A stretch of DNA of 64,000 nucleotides, taken from NCBI RefSeq assembly GCF_904424705.1, contig NZ_CAJGBF010000003.1:1-64000 (forward strand). The letters run 5' to 3'. A model generated the notes under the pieces. That model was not told the DNA's origin, did no database searches, and worked only from the letters and a program-made list of their open reading frames with translations. The stretch comes from Rossellomorea arthrocnemi. Its GTDB lineage: Bacteria > Bacillota > Bacilli > Bacillales > Bacillaceae_B. A program made the position numbers and the translations under genes. How positions within the stretch are numbered: the stretch's first letter is position 1; every line of letters begins with the position of its first letter. This document shows positions 51,560 to 63,608 of this stretch, one piece after another.

Positions 51560-52496
51560 AATCGCATTTATCTTTCCGGGACAAGGTTCTCAAACGGTCG
51601 GGATGGGAAAAGAATTAGCTGAGCAATATCCTGAAGTTCAATCCTTCTTCAAGCAAGCAGATGAACGGTTGAGTTCAAATTTGTCAACGGTTATTTTTGA
51701 AGGTCCGCAGGAAGAGCTTACACAGACTACAAATGCCCAGCCTGCACTATTGACGACAAGCATGGCCATCCTCGACCGCTTAAAAGCCGAGGGGATTACC
51801 GCGGATTTTACAGCAGGGCACAGCTTAGGTGAATACTCTGCCCTGGTAGCTGCAGGGGCTATTGATTTTGAAGATGCCGTGTATGCCGTTCGCAAAAGAG
51901 GGGAATTCATGGAGGAAGCAGTACCGAGTGGAGAAGGAACAATGGCAGCAGTACTTGGTATGGCAAGAGAACCGCTTAAAGAAGTGACCGATCTTGTTAC
52001 AGGTGAGGGGCATACTGTCGGACTCGCCAACTTAAATTGTCCAGGACAAATTGTTATTTCAGGTACCGCAAAGGGAGTGGAACTTGCTTCAGAGAAAGCG
52101 AAGGAAGCAGGTGCGAAGCGGGTCATCCCCCTTCAGGTGAGCGGCCCTTTCCATTCTGAATTAATGAAACCTGCTGCCGACCAGTTCGTTTCAATCCTGG
52201 ACTCAATCACAATCAAAGATGCAGCTGTACCGGTCATTGCAAATGTGACCGCCGCACCTGTGACAGACCATGAAGAGATCAAGCGATTATTAATTGAACA
52301 ATTATATTCTCCTGTTCAATGGGAAGACTCTGTTGAGAAGCTCCTTGAATTAGGAGTGGATACATTTATAGAAGTGGGACCCGGCAAAGTACTCTCAGGT
52401 TTAGTGAAAAAAGTGAATAGAAGAGTGAAAACATATGCTGTTCAAGATGAAGCATCCTTGGAACAAACCATTCAAGCGTTGAAGGAGGAAGCTTAA
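51552..52496 (+). CDS. fabD: Malonyl-CoA:ACP transacylase
   Basis: Loads malonyl groups on ACP. The 314 residues have [14 protein letters not shown] (7-20), the active-site serine in [10 protein letters not shown] (about 90-99), the catalytic His in [10 protein letters not shown] (about 197) and the C-terminal [14 protein letters not shown] 51552 follows GTGGAG; in-frame upstream sequence lies inside plsX. Confidence 0.97.
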   Translation: MSKIAFIFPGQGSQTVGMGKELAEQYPEVQSFFKQADERLSSNLSTVIFEGPQEELTQTTNAQPALLTTSMAILDRLKAEGITADFTAGHSLGEYSALVAAGAIDFEDAVYAVRKRGEFMEEAVPSGEGTMAAVLGMAREPLKEVTDLVTGEGHTVGLANLNCPGQIVISGTAKGVELASEKAKEAGAKRVIPLQVSGPFHSELMKPAADQFVSILDSITIKDAAVPVIANVTAAPVTDHEEIKRLLIEQLYSPVQWEDSVEKLLELGVDTFIEVGPGKVLSGLVKKVNRRVKTYAVQDEASLEQTIQALKEEA

Positions 52497-53240
52497 ATGA
52501 ATTTAGAAGGTAAAGTGGCACTAGTTACGGGAGCGTCCCGGGGAATCGGACGGGAAATCGCGTTGGAACTTGCGCGGCAAGGCTGTAATGTCGCAGTGAA
52601 TTTTGCAGGTAGTGAAGCGAAGGCAAACGAAGTCGTAGATGAAATCAAAAGAATTGGCAGAGAGGCAATCGCCGTACAATGTAATGTATCAGATGCTGAA
52701 GCGGTTCAGGCGATGGTGAAAGAAACAATTGGACAATTTGGTTCTATTGATATTCTTGTGAATAATGCCGGAATTACAAAAGATAATTTGTTAATGAGAA
52801 TGAAAGAAACGGAATGGGATGATGTGATCAACATCAATCTTAAAGGAGTATTCCTTTGTACAAAAGCTGTTACTCGCCAAATGATGAAACAAAGAAGTGG
52901 ACGGATCATCAATATCTCTTCGATTGTAGGAGTGAGTGGCAACCCGGGTCAAGCAAACTATGTAGCAGCCAAATCAGGTGTGATCGGTTTGACGAAAACA
53001 ACCGCGAAGGAGCTTGCTCCCCGTGGCATTACGGTAAATGCAATTGCTCCCGGATTCATTTCCACGGATATGACCGATCAGCTTCCTGAAGACGTTCGCA
53101 ATGAAATGTTAAAGCAAATTCCTTTAAGCAGACTCGGCGATCCAGAGGATATAGCAAAGGTAGTGACGTTCGTAGCATCGGATTCAGCTTCATATATGAC
53201 TGGTCAAACCCTTCATATCGATGGCGGAATGGTTATGTAA
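52497..53240 (+). CDS. fabG: 3-oxoacyl-[acyl-carrier-protein] reductase
   Basis: NADPH-dependent short-chain dehydrogenase performing the first reduction in elongation. The 247 residues contain [12 protein letters not shown] (9-20), NNAGIT (about 87), the catalytic Ser-Tyr-Lys with YVAAKSG at about 155-161, and FISTDMT. GAAGGAGGAAG in the fabD end is its ribosome site. It is the last gene tightly coupled to the fapR operon. Confidence 0.97.
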   Translation: MNLEGKVALVTGASRGIGREIALELARQGCNVAVNFAGSEAKANEVVDEIKRIGREAIAVQCNVSDAEAVQAMVKETIGQFGSIDILVNNAGITKDNLLMRMKETEWDDVININLKGVFLCTKAVTRQMMKQRSGRIINISSIVGVSGNPGQANYVAAKSGVIGLTKTTAKELAPRGITVNAIAPGFISTDMTDQLPEDVRNEMLKQIPLSRLGDPEDIAKVVTFVASDSASYMTGQTLHIDGGMVM

Positions 53241-53284
53241 TGGGTAAAAATTAATAATTTATGCATCGTTTTTATGTATACTCT

Positions 53285-53313
53285 TTTCATTAGAGGTCAA
53301 AATGCTCTATAAT
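53285..53313 (+). promoter_or_regulatory. Candidate sigma-A promoter of acpP
   Basis: TTTCAT (53285-53290), 17 bases, TATAAT (53308-53313). It would allow extra acpP expression beyond the fapR operon. Confidence 0.5.
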
Positions 53314-53334
53314 ACTTGAGGGGAGGTGACAAAA

Positions 53335-53568
53335 ATGGCAGAAGTATTAGATCGTGTAACAAAAATTATCGTTGATCGTCTGGGTGTGGATGAATCTCAA
53401 GTAACTCTTGAAGCTTCTTTCAAAGAAGATCTAGGAGCTGACTCCCTTGATGTAGTTGAGCTGGTTATGGAACTTGAAGATGAATTCGATATGGAAATCT
53501 CTGACGATGATGCTGAAAAAATCGGCACAGTAGGTGATGCTGTGAACTACATACAAGCAAAAGCTTAA
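53335..53568 (+). CDS. acpP: Acyl carrier protein
   Basis: Called acpA in B. subtilis. The 77-residue acidic four-helix carrier has the phosphopantetheine site Ser37 in [22 protein letters not shown] is just upstream of the ATG at 53335; an in-frame ATG three codons earlier overlaps that site. A terminator follows, so acpP may be transcribed both alone and as the end of the fap operon. Confidence 0.98.
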   Translation: MAEVLDRVTKIIVDRLGVDESQVTLEASFKEDLGADSLDVVELVMELEDEFDMEISDDDAEKIGTVGDAVNYIQAKA

Positions 53569-53621
53569 TCGTCAGATTGGATTGGCAGATGGCACCTGTC
53601 CATCTATCATCAAACCATTTA

Positions 53622-53660
53622 AAACTTGGTAGGGGTTTCACCTCTACCAAGTTTATTTGT
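53622..53660 (+). terminator. Rho-independent terminator after acpP
   Basis: AAACTTGGTAG (53622-53632) pairs with CTACCAAGTTT (53644-53654), extended by GG/CC inside, then ATTTGTG. Confidence 0.82.
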
Positions 53661-53759
53661 GTTCTAACCTCATATGCAAGATTTTTTTGCGTAAATGATT
53701 TTTTTAGAATAAACTTGATTAGTATACATTGAGAACATATTAGCAAGGTGGAGTGCCTT

Positions 53760-54506
53760 ATGCGAAAGCAGAGCAGAAATTATGGATTATCTAAACATAA
53801 AAATGATTTGAAATTCAAGACATTTCAAAATCAAATGGGAATTCAATTTAAAGACGAAAAACTCCTTAAACAAGCTTTTACTCATTCATCCTATGTGAAT
53901 GAGCATCGTCGAAAGCCTTACGAAGACAATGAACGCTTAGAATTTCTCGGGGACGCTGTTCTGGAATTGACAGTATCTCAATTTCTTTTTAAGAAGTATC
54001 CCATGATGAGCGAGGGGGAACTTACGAAATTAAGGGCGGCTATCGTATGCGAGCCTTCCTTGGTGAAGTTCTCGATAGAATTGAATTTCGGTGAACTTAT
54101 CCTCCTGGGAAAGGGAGAGGAAATGACAGGTGGTCGCGAGAGACCGGCTTTACTCGCAGATGTCTTTGAAGCGTTTATCGGGGCAGTATATTTGGATCAA
54201 GGGTTGGAGACAGTTATTTCCATCCTTGAAAAAGTTGTCTATCCAAAAATTAATGTCGGTGCTTTTTCTCATGTGATGGATTATAAGAGTCAGTTGCAAG
54301 AGCTGGTTCAAAGGGGCAGTGCAGGAATGATCGAATATAGTATCTTAGAAGAAAGCGGGCCAGCCCACAATCGTCAGTTTATTTCCAGAGTGAGTTTAAA
54401 TGACGATGAATTAGGGATCGGAAAAGGCCGGTCAAAAAAAGAGGCTGAACAACAAGCCGCACAGAAAGCGCTAGAAAAGTTAAAACAAAAGCTAGATGCT
54501 AAATAG
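53760..54506 (+). CDS. rnc: Ribonuclease III
   Basis: Double-strand-specific endoribonuclease that processes rRNA, scRNA and, in Bacillus, toxin mRNAs. The 248 residues have the RNase III signature [14 protein letters not shown] (about 57-70), the second acidic site near 130 ([14 protein letters not shown]) and a C-terminal dsRNA-binding domain (about 170-242; [20 protein letters not shown]). ATG 53760 is six bases after AAGGTGGAG. The next gene, smc, follows after 11 bases, the classical rnc-smc-ftsY order. Confidence 0.97.
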   Translation: MRKQSRNYGLSKHKNDLKFKTFQNQMGIQFKDEKLLKQAFTHSSYVNEHRRKPYEDNERLEFLGDAVLELTVSQFLFKKYPMMSEGELTKLRAAIVCEPSLVKFSIELNFGELILLGKGEEMTGGRERPALLADVFEAFIGAVYLDQGLETVISILEKVVYPKINVGAFSHVMDYKSQLQELVQRGSAGMIEYSILEESGPAHNRQFISRVSLNDDELGIGKGRSKKEAEQQAAQKALEKLKQKLDAK

Positions 54507-54517
54507 GGGGAAAGAAG

Positions 54518-57500
54518 ATGTTCCTCAAACAACTAGAAGTAATGGGGTTTAAATCTTTTGCAGAAAGAGTATCCGTGGAGTTTGTCCCGGGTGTCACGGC
54601 TGTTGTTGGACCAAACGGCAGTGGGAAAAGCAATATTATCGACGCAATCAGGTGGGTGCTGGGTGAACAATCCGCAAAAAGTCTCCGCGGTTCTAAAATG
54701 GAAGATGTCATTTTTGCCGGCAGTGATTCAAGAAAAGCCCTCAATATAGCGGAAGTGACTCTTGTCTTAGATAATGAGGACGGAGCGCTGCCCATCGACT
54801 ATAGCGAGGTCAGTGTCACAAGGAGGGTCTACCGGTCGGGAGATAGTGAATATTTACTTAATAAACAGCCATGCAGGTTAAAGGACATCATTGAACTGTT
54901 TATGGATTCCGGTTTAGGAAAAGAGGCATTCTCCATCATCAGCCAGGGGAAAGTGGAAGAAATCCTGAACAGTAAGCCGGAAGAAAGAAGAACGATCTTT
55001 GAAGAGGCTGCCGGGGTATTGAAGTATAAATCACGGAAGAAAAAGGCTGAAAATAAGTTATTTGAAACACAAGAAAATCTTAATCGTGTGAATGACATTC
55101 TTCATGAGTTGGAAGGGCAGGTCGAACCACTAAAAATCCAGGCTTCCATGGCTCGGGATTATTTGGAGAAAAAAGAGGAACTTGAGAAGTTCGAAGTCGC
55201 TTTGACCGTCTATGATATTGAAGATTTACATAAGCAGTGGGAGCAGCTTAGTGAAGAATTCGAGCAACATGGGAAAGAAGAAGAAGCACTTTCCAGGCGA
55301 ATTCAAGAAAAAGAAGCCATCCTTACCCAAACGCGGGAAAAGATCGCAGCTCTTGATGAATCGATTTCAAACCTGCAAGAAGTGCTGCTGGCCACCAGTG
55401 AAGAATTAGAGAAGCTTGAGGGCAGGAAACAAGTATTAGTCGAGCGGAAAAAAAATTCATCTACAAACGAATCACAGCTAAAGCAATCCATAAAAGAAGC
55501 AGATAGACAAATTCAGCAATTAGCTTCTGAAAAAGAGGCGGCTGAACGTGAATTCAAAACGATTGAATCAGATGTATTGCAGCTAAAAGAGCTGCTTATC
55601 TCAAAACAAAATCAATTCAAGCACTATAATGAAAATATTGAAGATGTGATTGAATCATTTAAAAGTGATTACATTGAAAAACTCAATCAACAGGCATCAG
55701 CGAAAAATGAAATTCAGTATCTTAAACAACAGCTGGAACAACAGTCCAGCCGGAGCGGACGCTTAGAAGCAGAAAATGAAAAATATGTCACTCAGCGTGA
55801 TGAATTACATTTGCGTCACAATGAACGCTCAAAAGAACTTCAGGAACAAAAAGAACAGATCGATGAGCATATTTTCTTTTACCGTGAAGAACAGAAAAAG
55901 CTTGAATCTGTGAAAGCTAAATATGAAAAACAAGAAAAAACGCTTTATCAAGCTTTTCAATTTCTACAGCAAGCGAAGTCAAGGAAAGAAATGCTTGAAG
56001 AGATGGAGGAAGACTATTCAGGATTCTTCCAGGGGGTAAAAGAAGTCCTTAAGGAGCGATCGGGTAAGTTAACCGGTATTCAAGGAGCGGTAGCTGAACT
56101 CATTACCGTTCCTAAATCGTATGAAACGGCCATGGAAACGGCTCTCGCTGCCTCTATGCAGCATATCGTGGTGAGTACAGAAGAAGATGGCCGCAAAGCC
56201 ATTGCCTTTTTGAAGAAGAATCAATATGGCCGTGCCACCTTCTTGCCGATGAACGTGATCAAAGGGAAATCGATACCTGAAAGCCAAAAGAATATGCTGA
56301 AAGGACATCCTTCCTTTGTAGGAGTGGGAGCTGATCTATTGAATTTTGATCAACGCTTTCACATGGTGATCTCCAACTTGCTTGGTAATGTCATCATCAC
56401 GAAGGATTTAAAAGGAGCAAATGAAATCGCCAAACTTGTTCAATATCGATATCGACTGGTTACGTTGGAAGGAGATGTCGTGAATCCTGGTGGATCCATG
56501 TCTGGCGGTATGATGAAGCAAAAGAAAAATTCGCTTCTTTCCAGGAAGGGTGAACTTGAAGAGATGAAAGAAAAGCTTTCCAGTATGGAAAAACAGACTG
56601 AACAGCTTCAATCTCAAGTGAAATCCCTGAAGGAAGAGAGCAGTTTTCGAGAGAAGAAGCTGGAAGAAATGAGAGTGAAGGGAGAGAACTTGCGTCTCAA
56701 GGAGCAGGAGCTGCTCTCCCAGCTTCGGGAAATCGAACTTTCTAGACAAAACCTTGATGAAAGGCTGTCTCTCTATGACTTGGAGAAAAAAGATTTCACA
56801 TCGATCAAAGAGAAACATGATTTCAGAACAAAAGAGTTGGACGCTTCACTTAAGGAGATAGGAGAAGAAATTGCGAGCCTCGATGAGAAGATCAACGAGC
56901 TGACTCTTCAGAAAAATAGTGAACGAACATCTAAGGACGCTTTATTGAATGAAATCAGTGATATGAAGGTAACCCTTGCTGCACGAAATGAACAACTGGT
57001 GAACACACGACATCAATTGAACCGGGTACACGATACGATGGAGGAAGCAAGCAAACGAAAAGCAAGTCTACTGGATGACCTGGAATGGCTGCAGACAGAA
57101 ATGAAGGATAACTTCTCGGGAGAAGAGCAACTTGGTAAAAAAGCAGAAGAGTGTGCCATTCAAAAGGAAGAAACCACCAGGTTAATTACTGTCCGCCGGG
57201 ACGAGCGCTCGTCTCTTCAACATTCTGTTGAAGAGGAAGAACTGGATTTAAAAGAGTTGAAGCGTCAGCATAAAGGGTTGGTAGGTGCACTCAGGGATGA
57301 GGAAGTAAAAATCAATCGTCTGGATGTAGATCTTGAGAATCGTCTTGATCATTTAAGGGATGAGTATCTGCTTTCCTTTGAGGCGGCAAAAGAGGACTAC
57401 CCTCTATCCGTTGAGGTGGAAGATGCAAGAAAGAAAGTGAAACTGATAAAATTAGCACTGGAAGAGCTCGGGACCGTCAATCTTGGTGCGATTGATGAAT

Positions 57501-58084
57501 ATGAACGAGTAAAAGAAAGATATGAATTTTTAGTTGATCAGAAGAATGATCTTACTGAAGCGAAGGATACTCTCTATCTCGTCATCAATGAAATGGACGC
57601 TGAGATGGTCAAACGTTTTGATCAAACTTTCACAAGTATCCAAGAGGAATTTGAAGGTGTGTTTAAAGCTTTATTTGGTGGTGGACGAGCGGAGTTGAAG
57701 CTGACTGATCCATCTGATCTTCTTCATACCGGTGTGGATATAGTAGCCCAGCCGCCAGGCAAGAAACTGCAGAACCTCGGACTTATGTCCGGTGGGGAAC
57801 GGGCTTTGACGGCCATTGCCCTGCTGTTTTCCATTTTGAAGATCCGCCCTGTTCCATTTTGTATATTGGATGAAGTTGAAGCCGCCCTTGATGAAGCGAA
57901 TGTGCAGAGGTTCAGCCAATATTTAAAGAAATTCAGTGACGAAACACAATTCATCGTCATCACTCATCGTAAAGGCACAATGGAAGAAGCTCACGTACTG
58001 TACGGTGTAACAATGCAGGAATCAGGTGTGTCTAAATTAGTGTCAGTCAGACTACAGGAAACAAAGGAACTACTTGAAACTTAA
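54518..58084 (+). CDS. smc: Chromosome segregation/condensation ATPase SMC
   Basis: Core of the SMC-ScpAB loop-extruding condensin, loaded at parS by ParB. The 1188 residues have the N-terminal Walker A GPNGSGKSNIIDAIRW (about 32-47), two long coiled coils (about 170-500 and 680-1010), a hinge domain (about 517-665; LTGIQGAVAEL to GGSMSGG), the ABC signature LMSGGERALTAIAL (about 1089) and Walker B FCILDEVEAALDEAN (about 1113). AGGGGGAAAGA precedes the ATG. Length is normal. Confidence 0.98.
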   Translation: MFLKQLEVMGFKSFAERVSVEFVPGVTAVVGPNGSGKSNIIDAIRWVLGEQSAKSLRGSKMEDVIFAGSDSRKALNIAEVTLVLDNEDGALPIDYSEVSVTRRVYRSGDSEYLLNKQPCRLKDIIELFMDSGLGKEAFSIISQGKVEEILNSKPEERRTIFEEAAGVLKYKSRKKKAENKLFETQENLNRVNDILHELEGQVEPLKIQASMARDYLEKKEELEKFEVALTVYDIEDLHKQWEQLSEEFEQHGKEEEALSRRIQEKEAILTQTREKIAALDESISNLQEVLLATSEELEKLEGRKQVLVERKKNSSTNESQLKQSIKEADRQIQQLASEKEAAEREFKTIESDVLQLKELLISKQNQFKHYNENIEDVIESFKSDYIEKLNQQASAKNEIQYLKQQLEQQSSRSGRLEAENEKYVTQRDELHLRHNERSKELQEQKEQIDEHIFFYREEQKKLESVKAKYEKQEKTLYQAFQFLQQAKSRKEMLEEMEEDYSGFFQGVKEVLKERSGKLTGIQGAVAELITVPKSYETAMETALAASMQHIVVSTEEDGRKAIAFLKKNQYGRATFLPMNVIKGKSIPESQKNMLKGHPSFVGVGADLLNFDQRFHMVISNLLGNVIITKDLKGANEIAKLVQYRYRLVTLEGDVVNPGGSMSGGMMKQKKNSLLSRKGELEEMKEKLSSMEKQTEQLQSQVKSLKEESSFREKKLEEMRVKGENLRLKEQELLSQLREIELSRQNLDERLSLYDLEKKDFTSIKEKHDFRTKELDASLKEIGEEIASLDEKINELTLQKNSERTSKDALLNEISDMKVTLAARNEQLVNTRHQLNRVHDTMEEASKRKASLLDDLEWLQTEMKDNFSGEEQLGKKAEECAIQKEETTRLITVRRDERSSLQHSVEEEELDLKELKRQHKGLVGALRDEEVKINRLDVDLENRLDHLRDEYLLSFEAAKEDYPLSVEVEDARKKVKLIKLALEELGTVNLGAIDEYERVKERYEFLVDQKNDLTEAKDTLYLVINEMDAEMVKRFDQTFTSIQEEFEGVFKALFGGGRAELKLTDPSDLLHTGVDIVAQPPGKKLQNLGLMSGGERALTAIALLFSILKIRPVPFCILDEVEAALDEANVQRFSQYLKKFSDETQFIVITHRKGTMEEAHVLYGVTMQESGVSKLVSVRLQETKELLET

Positions 58085-58100
58085 ATAAGGGTGTGGGAAA

Positions 58101-59087
58101 GTGAGTTTTTTTAAGAAACTTAAAGATAAATTTACACAGTCGAGTGATAATGTAACAGAGAAATTTAAAGATGGGTTAAGTAAAACCAGAAATAACTTCA
58201 CTTCAAAGGTGAACGACCTGGTCGCCAGATATCGTAAAGTTGATGAAGAGTTCTTTGAAGAGCTGGAAGAAATCCTGATTGGTGCGGATGTAGGCTTTGA
58301 TACCGTCATGGAACTGATTGATGAACTTAAGCTTGAAGTGAAGCGAAAGAATATTCAAGATACGGAAGATGTCCAATCTGTTATATCCGAGAAGCTTGTA
58401 GAAATCTATCAGGGTGATCGGGAAGAGGACAGCACCCTGAACATTCAAGACGACCAGTTGACGGTTTTACTGTTTGTGGGTGTAAATGGAGTAGGGAAGA
58501 CGACGACTATCGGTAAAATGGCCCATATGTTCAAGGAACAGGGAAAAAATGTTGTTCTTGCAGCAGGTGACACATTCCGTGCAGGAGCGATCGAGCAGCT
58601 TGAAGTATGGGGGGAACGTGTAGGGGTTCCGGTCATCAAGCAAGCCGCTGGAAGCGATCCTGCGGCCGTTATGTTTGATGCCGTTCAATCTGCAAAAGCG
58701 AAAAAAGCAGACATACTTATTTGCGATACAGCAGGAAGATTGCAAAATAAAGTAAACCTTATGAAAGAGCTTGAGAAAGTGAAGCGGGTAATCGAAAGAG
58801 AAATTCCAGGTGCTCCTCACGAAGTATTGCTTGTTCTTGACGCCACTACGGGTCAAAATGCCATGGTACAGGCAAAGACTTTTAAAGAAGCAACTAACGT
58901 TTCAGGAATCGTCCTTACGAAGCTTGATGGTACAGCAAAAGGCGGGATTGTTCTCGCCATCAGAAATGAGCTCGAAATTCCAGTGAAATACGTAGGTCTG
59001 GGAGAAAAAATGGATGACCTTCAGCCGTTCGACGCTGAAAAATATGTATATGGGTTGTTTTCAAATCTCGTAGATGATGAAGAATAA
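58101..59087 (+). CDS. ftsY: Signal recognition particle receptor FtsY
   Basis: SRP GTPase that docks Ffh-ribosome complexes at the Sec translocon. The 328 residues comprise a short basic/acidic A region, the N domain (about 25-110) and the G domain with [15 protein letters not shown] (about 128-142), [20 protein letters not shown] (about 209) and [10 protein letters not shown] (about 273). GTG 58101 is the start, with GGGTGTGGG upstream, a weak site. ffh lies 500 bases downstream on a separate transcript. Confidence 0.97.
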   Translation: MSFFKKLKDKFTQSSDNVTEKFKDGLSKTRNNFTSKVNDLVARYRKVDEEFFEELEEILIGADVGFDTVMELIDELKLEVKRKNIQDTEDVQSVISEKLVEIYQGDREEDSTLNIQDDQLTVLLFVGVNGVGKTTTIGKMAHMFKEQGKNVVLAAGDTFRAGAIEQLEVWGERVGVPVIKQAAGSDPAAVMFDAVQSAKAKKADILICDTAGRLQNKVNLMKELEKVKRVIEREIPGAPHEVLLVLDATTGQNAMVQAKTFKEATNVSGIVLTKLDGTAKGGIVLAIRNELEIPVKYVGLGEKMDDLQPFDAEKYVYGLFSNLVDDEE

Positions 59088-59088
59088 A

Positions 59089-59142
59089 AAAGAGCAGCCT
59101 GATGAGAGACTAGAAGATGTAGTCTTGCAGGCTGCTCTTTTT
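59089..59142 (+). terminator. Rho-independent terminator after ftsY
   Basis: A perfect 13-bp stem, 59089-59101 with 59128-59140, encloses an inner GACTA/TAGTC stem, then TTTTTTT. Confidence 0.92.
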
Positions 59143-59190
59143 TTAGTAAAGCAAAAATTGATTTTCTCTATGGAAAATCGATAAGTATCC

Positions 59191-59219
59191 TTGACAAACA
59201 CCCGTAGACACTGTATTCT
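59191..59219 (+). promoter_or_regulatory. Sigma-A promoter of ylxM-ffh
   Basis: TTGACA (59191-59196), 17 bases, TATTCT (59214-59219). Confidence 0.82.
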
Positions 59220-59259
59220 TCATATGTAAAGGTTTTTCACTTAACAAGGAGGGATATCC

Positions 59260-59592
59260 GTGCTGGAGAAAACAACCAGAATGAATTATCTCTACGATTT
59301 TTATCAATCTTTGTTAACTCCCAAGCAAAGCAGCTATATGTCCCTCTATTATCTGGATGATTTCTCTTTAGGGGAAATCGCTGAGGAATATCATGTTAGC
59401 CGGCAGGCAGTGTACGATAACATTAAGCGGACAGAGGCCATGATCGAGGAGTACGAAGAAAAGCTTTTATTATTTAAAAAATTTCAAGAACGCAACGAGA
59501 TTCTTGATCAATTAAGACAAAAAATAGAAGAACCATCAATCGATTCTTCTCATTGTTTAAAACTCATTGATGATCTTGAAATATTGGATTAG
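59260..59592 (+). CDS. ylxM: Helix-turn-helix protein YlxM, SRP-associated
   Basis: A 110-residue all-helical protein resembling sigma-factor region 4 (about 20-60; [27 protein letters not shown]). In streptococci and others YlxM binds SRP RNA/Ffh and modulates GTPase activity; it is always next to ffh. The start is GTG 59260 after AAGGAGGG. It ends 12 bases before ffh. Confidence 0.93.
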   Translation: MLEKTTRMNYLYDFYQSLLTPKQSSYMSLYYLDDFSLGEIAEEYHVSRQAVYDNIKRTEAMIEEYEEKLLLFKKFQERNEILDQLRQKIEEPSIDSSHCLKLIDDLEILD

Positions 59593-59604
59593 GAGGCGGC
59601 ATGA

Positions 59605-61339
<1,735 letters not shown>

Positions 61340-61351
61340 TCGATTAGATCG

Positions 61352-61585
61352 ATGAAGGATCTTATTCTAACGATTGTGAAACCTTTAGTTGACCATCCGG
61401 ACGCTGTCCGCGTCGATTTGGATGAAGGAACGAACGGCTTAACCTACAAGTTATCTGTTCATCCTGAGGACATGGGAAAGGTTATTGGGAAACAAGGGAG
61501 AGTAGCTAAATCGATTCGAACTGTGGTATACGCTGCAGCAGGATCTTCACAACAGAAGAAAATCTTTTTAGAGATAGTGGAGTAA
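61352..61585 (+). CDS. khpA: RNA-binding KH-domain protein KhpA (YlqC)
   Basis: A 77-residue single KH-domain protein that pairs with KhpB in Gram-positive bacteria and affects cell elongation and RNA metabolism. The nucleic-acid loop is GKVIGKQGRVAKSIRTVVYAA (residues about 42-62, GxxG as GKQG). The ATG is 12 bases after the rpsP stop, and no Shine-Dalgarno sequence is visible; no better in-frame start exists. Translation probably depends on ribosomes ending rpsP. Confidence 0.94.
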   Translation: MKDLILTIVKPLVDHPDAVRVDLDEGTNGLTYKLSVHPEDMGKVIGKQGRVAKSIRTVVYAAAGSSQQKKIFLEIVE

Positions 61586-61626
61586 GAAAGCTTTCATAAG
61601 CTTCTTGCTTCTGCTCTAGGGAATTA

Positions 61627-61681
61627 GGGGACTGACCCACAAAGGTTACTTTATAGCCTTAACACGTCAGTCCCCTTTTTC
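61627..61681 (+). terminator. Rho-independent terminator after khpA (GGGGACTGAC hairpin)
   Basis: GGGGACTGAC (61627-61636) pairs with GTCAGTCCCC (61666-61675), with inner AAGG/CCTT, then TTTTT. Hairpins with this arm sequence recur in Bacillaceae genomes, to my recollection. Confidence 0.88.
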
Positions 61682-61702
61682 ATAGGTATGACCTGAACAC
61701 AA

Positions 61703-61711
61703 TGGTATGAT
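61703..61711 (+). promoter_or_regulatory. Possible extended -10 promoter of ylqD-rimM-trmD
   Basis: TGGTATGAT is an extended -10. No convincing -35 is present. The 100-base leader that follows shows an imperfect CACTCCCC/GGGGTGAG pairing. Confidence 0.35.
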
Positions 61712-61815
61712 ATAGTCAGAGGATTATTAAAGGTCCATACAAGCGGCCACTCCCCTAAGAACACCCTTGGATCCTTACTTCATTGCGGGGTGAGTAGAAG
61801 GAGGAGGAAGAACTC

Positions 61816-62202
61816 TTGAACGTGATACATACGATTACGATTAAACAGGTACTGACAGAAAAGAGTAAGGACTTGTTGATGAAACGATATGAGAATCAAG
61901 CGTTTCATTTGAAAAAGGAATGTGACCAGCTGCAATTTGAAATGAAGAAAATTGAAAGAGGAAAGAAATACCCAACACACAAATTAAATCAGCATTTTGA
62001 TAGAGAATTAAATGAACGGGCTGAAAAAATCAAGCTGTTGGATTTTCAAATGGAACAGCTGAATATCCTGCCGATCGGCAGCGAACTGAAGGAAAAAGAA
62101 GTCCAAGGTATGATGGACATTCAAGTTGGTGACAATTGGGAAGAAGAAACATTATCCAAAACAATTATCATAGAAGATGGAATTGTGAAAGAAATTCGTT
62201 AA
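61816..62202 (+). CDS. ylqD: YlqD family protein
   Basis: A 128-residue protein of the YlqD family, no established function. It is charged and mostly helical in the middle (coiled-coil-like, about 15-85; [19 protein letters not shown]), followed by LPIGSEL and a short beta C-terminal end. The start is TTG 61816, after GGAGGAGGAAG (61801-61810 region); GTG 61822 is an alternative. It lies between khpA and rimM, as in B. subtilis, suggesting a ribosome-linked role only by company. Confidence 0.85.
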   Translation: MNVIHTITIKQVLTEKSKDLLMKRYENQAFHLKKECDQLQFEMKKIERGKKYPTHKLNQHFDRELNERAEKIKLLDFQMEQLNILPIGSELKEKEVQGMMDIQVGDNWEEETLSKTIIIEDGIVKEIR

Positions 62203-62219
62203 TGCAAGAGGTGAATGTG

Positions 62220-62738
62220 ATGGAAAAGTGGTTTAAAGTAGGTAAGATTGTCAACACACATGGGGTTAAAGGAGAAGTAAAGGTCGTTTCAACAACGGAT
62301 TTCCCAGAAGAGCGTTATCAAATAGGGAACACCCTTTCCTTATTCAAAATGGAAGATCAAGATCCAATCAGTCTAGTGATCAAATCTCACAGAAGCCATA
62401 AAAACTTTGATTTACTTACCTTTGAGGGATATGAAAATATCAATGAGGTCGAAAAGTTTAAAGAAGGAATTCTGAAGGTGCAAGAAGACCAGTTACAGGA
62501 ACTGGATGAAGGGGAGTACTACTTCCATGAGATTGTGGGCTGTAAGGTAAAGACGACTGCAGGTGAAGACCTCGGTACCATTAAAGAGATTTTGAGCCCC
62601 GGTGCGAACGATGTATGGGTAGTGAAAGGGGAGCGCGGGAAAGAGTACCTCATACCCTACATTGAGGATATAGTGATAAGTGTCGATATTGAACAACAGC
62701 TCATCACGATTGAGCCGATGGAAGGCCTGTTATCATGA
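62220..62738 (+). CDS. rimM: 16S rRNA processing / 30S maturation factor RimM
   Basis: Binds S19 and helps mature the 30S head. The 172-residue protein has the N-terminal RimM domain (1-90; [17 protein letters not shown] near 5-21) and a C-terminal PRC-barrel (about 95-170; [23 protein letters not shown]). ATG 62220 follows AGAGGTGA; the upstream extension lies within ylqD. It overlaps trmD by four bases. Confidence 0.96.
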   Translation: MEKWFKVGKIVNTHGVKGEVKVVSTTDFPEERYQIGNTLSLFKMEDQDPISLVIKSHRSHKNFDLLTFEGYENINEVEKFKEGILKVQEDQLQELDEGEYYFHEIVGCKVKTTAGEDLGTIKEILSPGANDVWVVKGERGKEYLIPYIEDIVISVDIEQQLITIEPMEGLLS

Positions 62739-63472
62739 TGAGAATTGACGTGCTATCTCTTTTTCCCGGGATGTTTGAGGGTATCTTCGGCGATTCGATA
62801 TTAAAAAAGGCGAAGGAAAAAGAAGCCGTAACCTATAATGTAATTAACTTTCGTGAGTACGCCGACAATAAACATAATCAAGTAGATGATTATCCATACG
62901 GTGGGGGAGCAGGAATGGTTTTGAAGCCTCAGCCGATATTTGATGCGGTTGAGGCATTGCAAAAAGAAGAGAATTCAAAACCGAGGGTCATCCTCATGTG
63001 CCCTCAGGGAGAACGCTATACCCAACAAAAGGCAGAGGAACTTGCGAAAGAAGATCACCTCGTATTTATATGCGGTCATTATGAAGGGTATGATGAACGA
63101 ATCAGAGAGCACGTGGTAACCGACGAAATCTCCATTGGTGACTATGTGTTGACCGGCGGGGAACTCGGTGCGATGGTGGTCATAGATAGTGTTGTCCGTC
63201 TGCTTCCCGGAGTACTTGGGAATGAGGATTCCCCCATACTTGATTCGTTCTCTTCAGGTCTCTTAGAGCATCCGCATTACACCCGTCCTTCGGATTTCAG
63301 AGGGATGAAGGTACCCGGAGAGTTGATTTCAGGAAATCATCGTCTGATCGATGAATGGAGAGAGAAAGAGAGCCTGAGAAGGACCTATGAGAGAAGACCG
63401 GATCTATTAGAGAGTTATCCCCTCACAGATCGACAAAAGACGTGGATAGAGGAATGGAGAAACTCTAAATAG
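62735..63472 (+). CDS. trmD: tRNA (guanine-37-N1)-methyltransferase TrmD
   Basis: Adds m1G37 next to the anticodon and prevents +1 frameshifting. The 245-residue SPOUT enzyme has [13 protein letters not shown] (4-16), [11 protein letters not shown] (about 55-65), the trefoil-knot segments [11 protein letters not shown] (about 110-120) and [15 protein letters not shown] (about 127-141). Start is ATG 62735 or the next codon; it is coupled to rimM by ATGA overlap. Confidence 0.97.
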   Translation: MMRIDVLSLFPGMFEGIFGDSILKKAKEKEAVTYNVINFREYADNKHNQVDDYPYGGGAGMVLKPQPIFDAVEALQKEENSKPRVILMCPQGERYTQQKAEELAKEDHLVFICGHYEGYDERIREHVVTDEISIGDYVLTGGELGAMVVIDSVVRLLPGVLGNEDSPILDSFSSGLLEHPHYTRPSDFRGMKVPGELISGNHRLIDEWREKESLRRTYERRPDLLESYPLTDRQKTWIEEWRNSK

Positions 63473-63476
63473 GCTA

Positions 63477-63505
63477 TTGCATCCTGAATGCCTGTATGAT
63501 ATTAT
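63477..63505 (+). promoter_or_regulatory. Sigma-A promoter of rplS
   Basis: TTGCAT (63477-63482), 17 bases, TATTAT (63500-63505), with extended TGA. Transcription should start near 63512. Confidence 0.72.
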
Positions 63506-63519
63506 ATTCTTTGTGGTTC

Positions 63520-63600
63520 CAGGAGTTAGCTCCTGAAGTCATGGATCCCGATGTTCCGCTGCAATCAATCGCTTTTGTAAGAGCATCTGTTGGAAGGAGT
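63520..63600 (+). promoter_or_regulatory. L19 ribosomal protein leader
   Basis: A CAGGAG/CTCCTG hairpin (about 63519-63535) precedes GGATCCCGATGTTCCGCTG (about 63544-63562), which fits the L19 leader motif of Bacillota that lets excess L19 limit its own expression. I recognise it by sequence similarity, not computed fold. Confidence 0.65.
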
Positions 63601-63608
63601 TGAATAAG

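Noticed and set aside
51638..52126. 162-codon minus-strand open frame
   Set aside because: Shadow of fabD without a ribosome site or domain.
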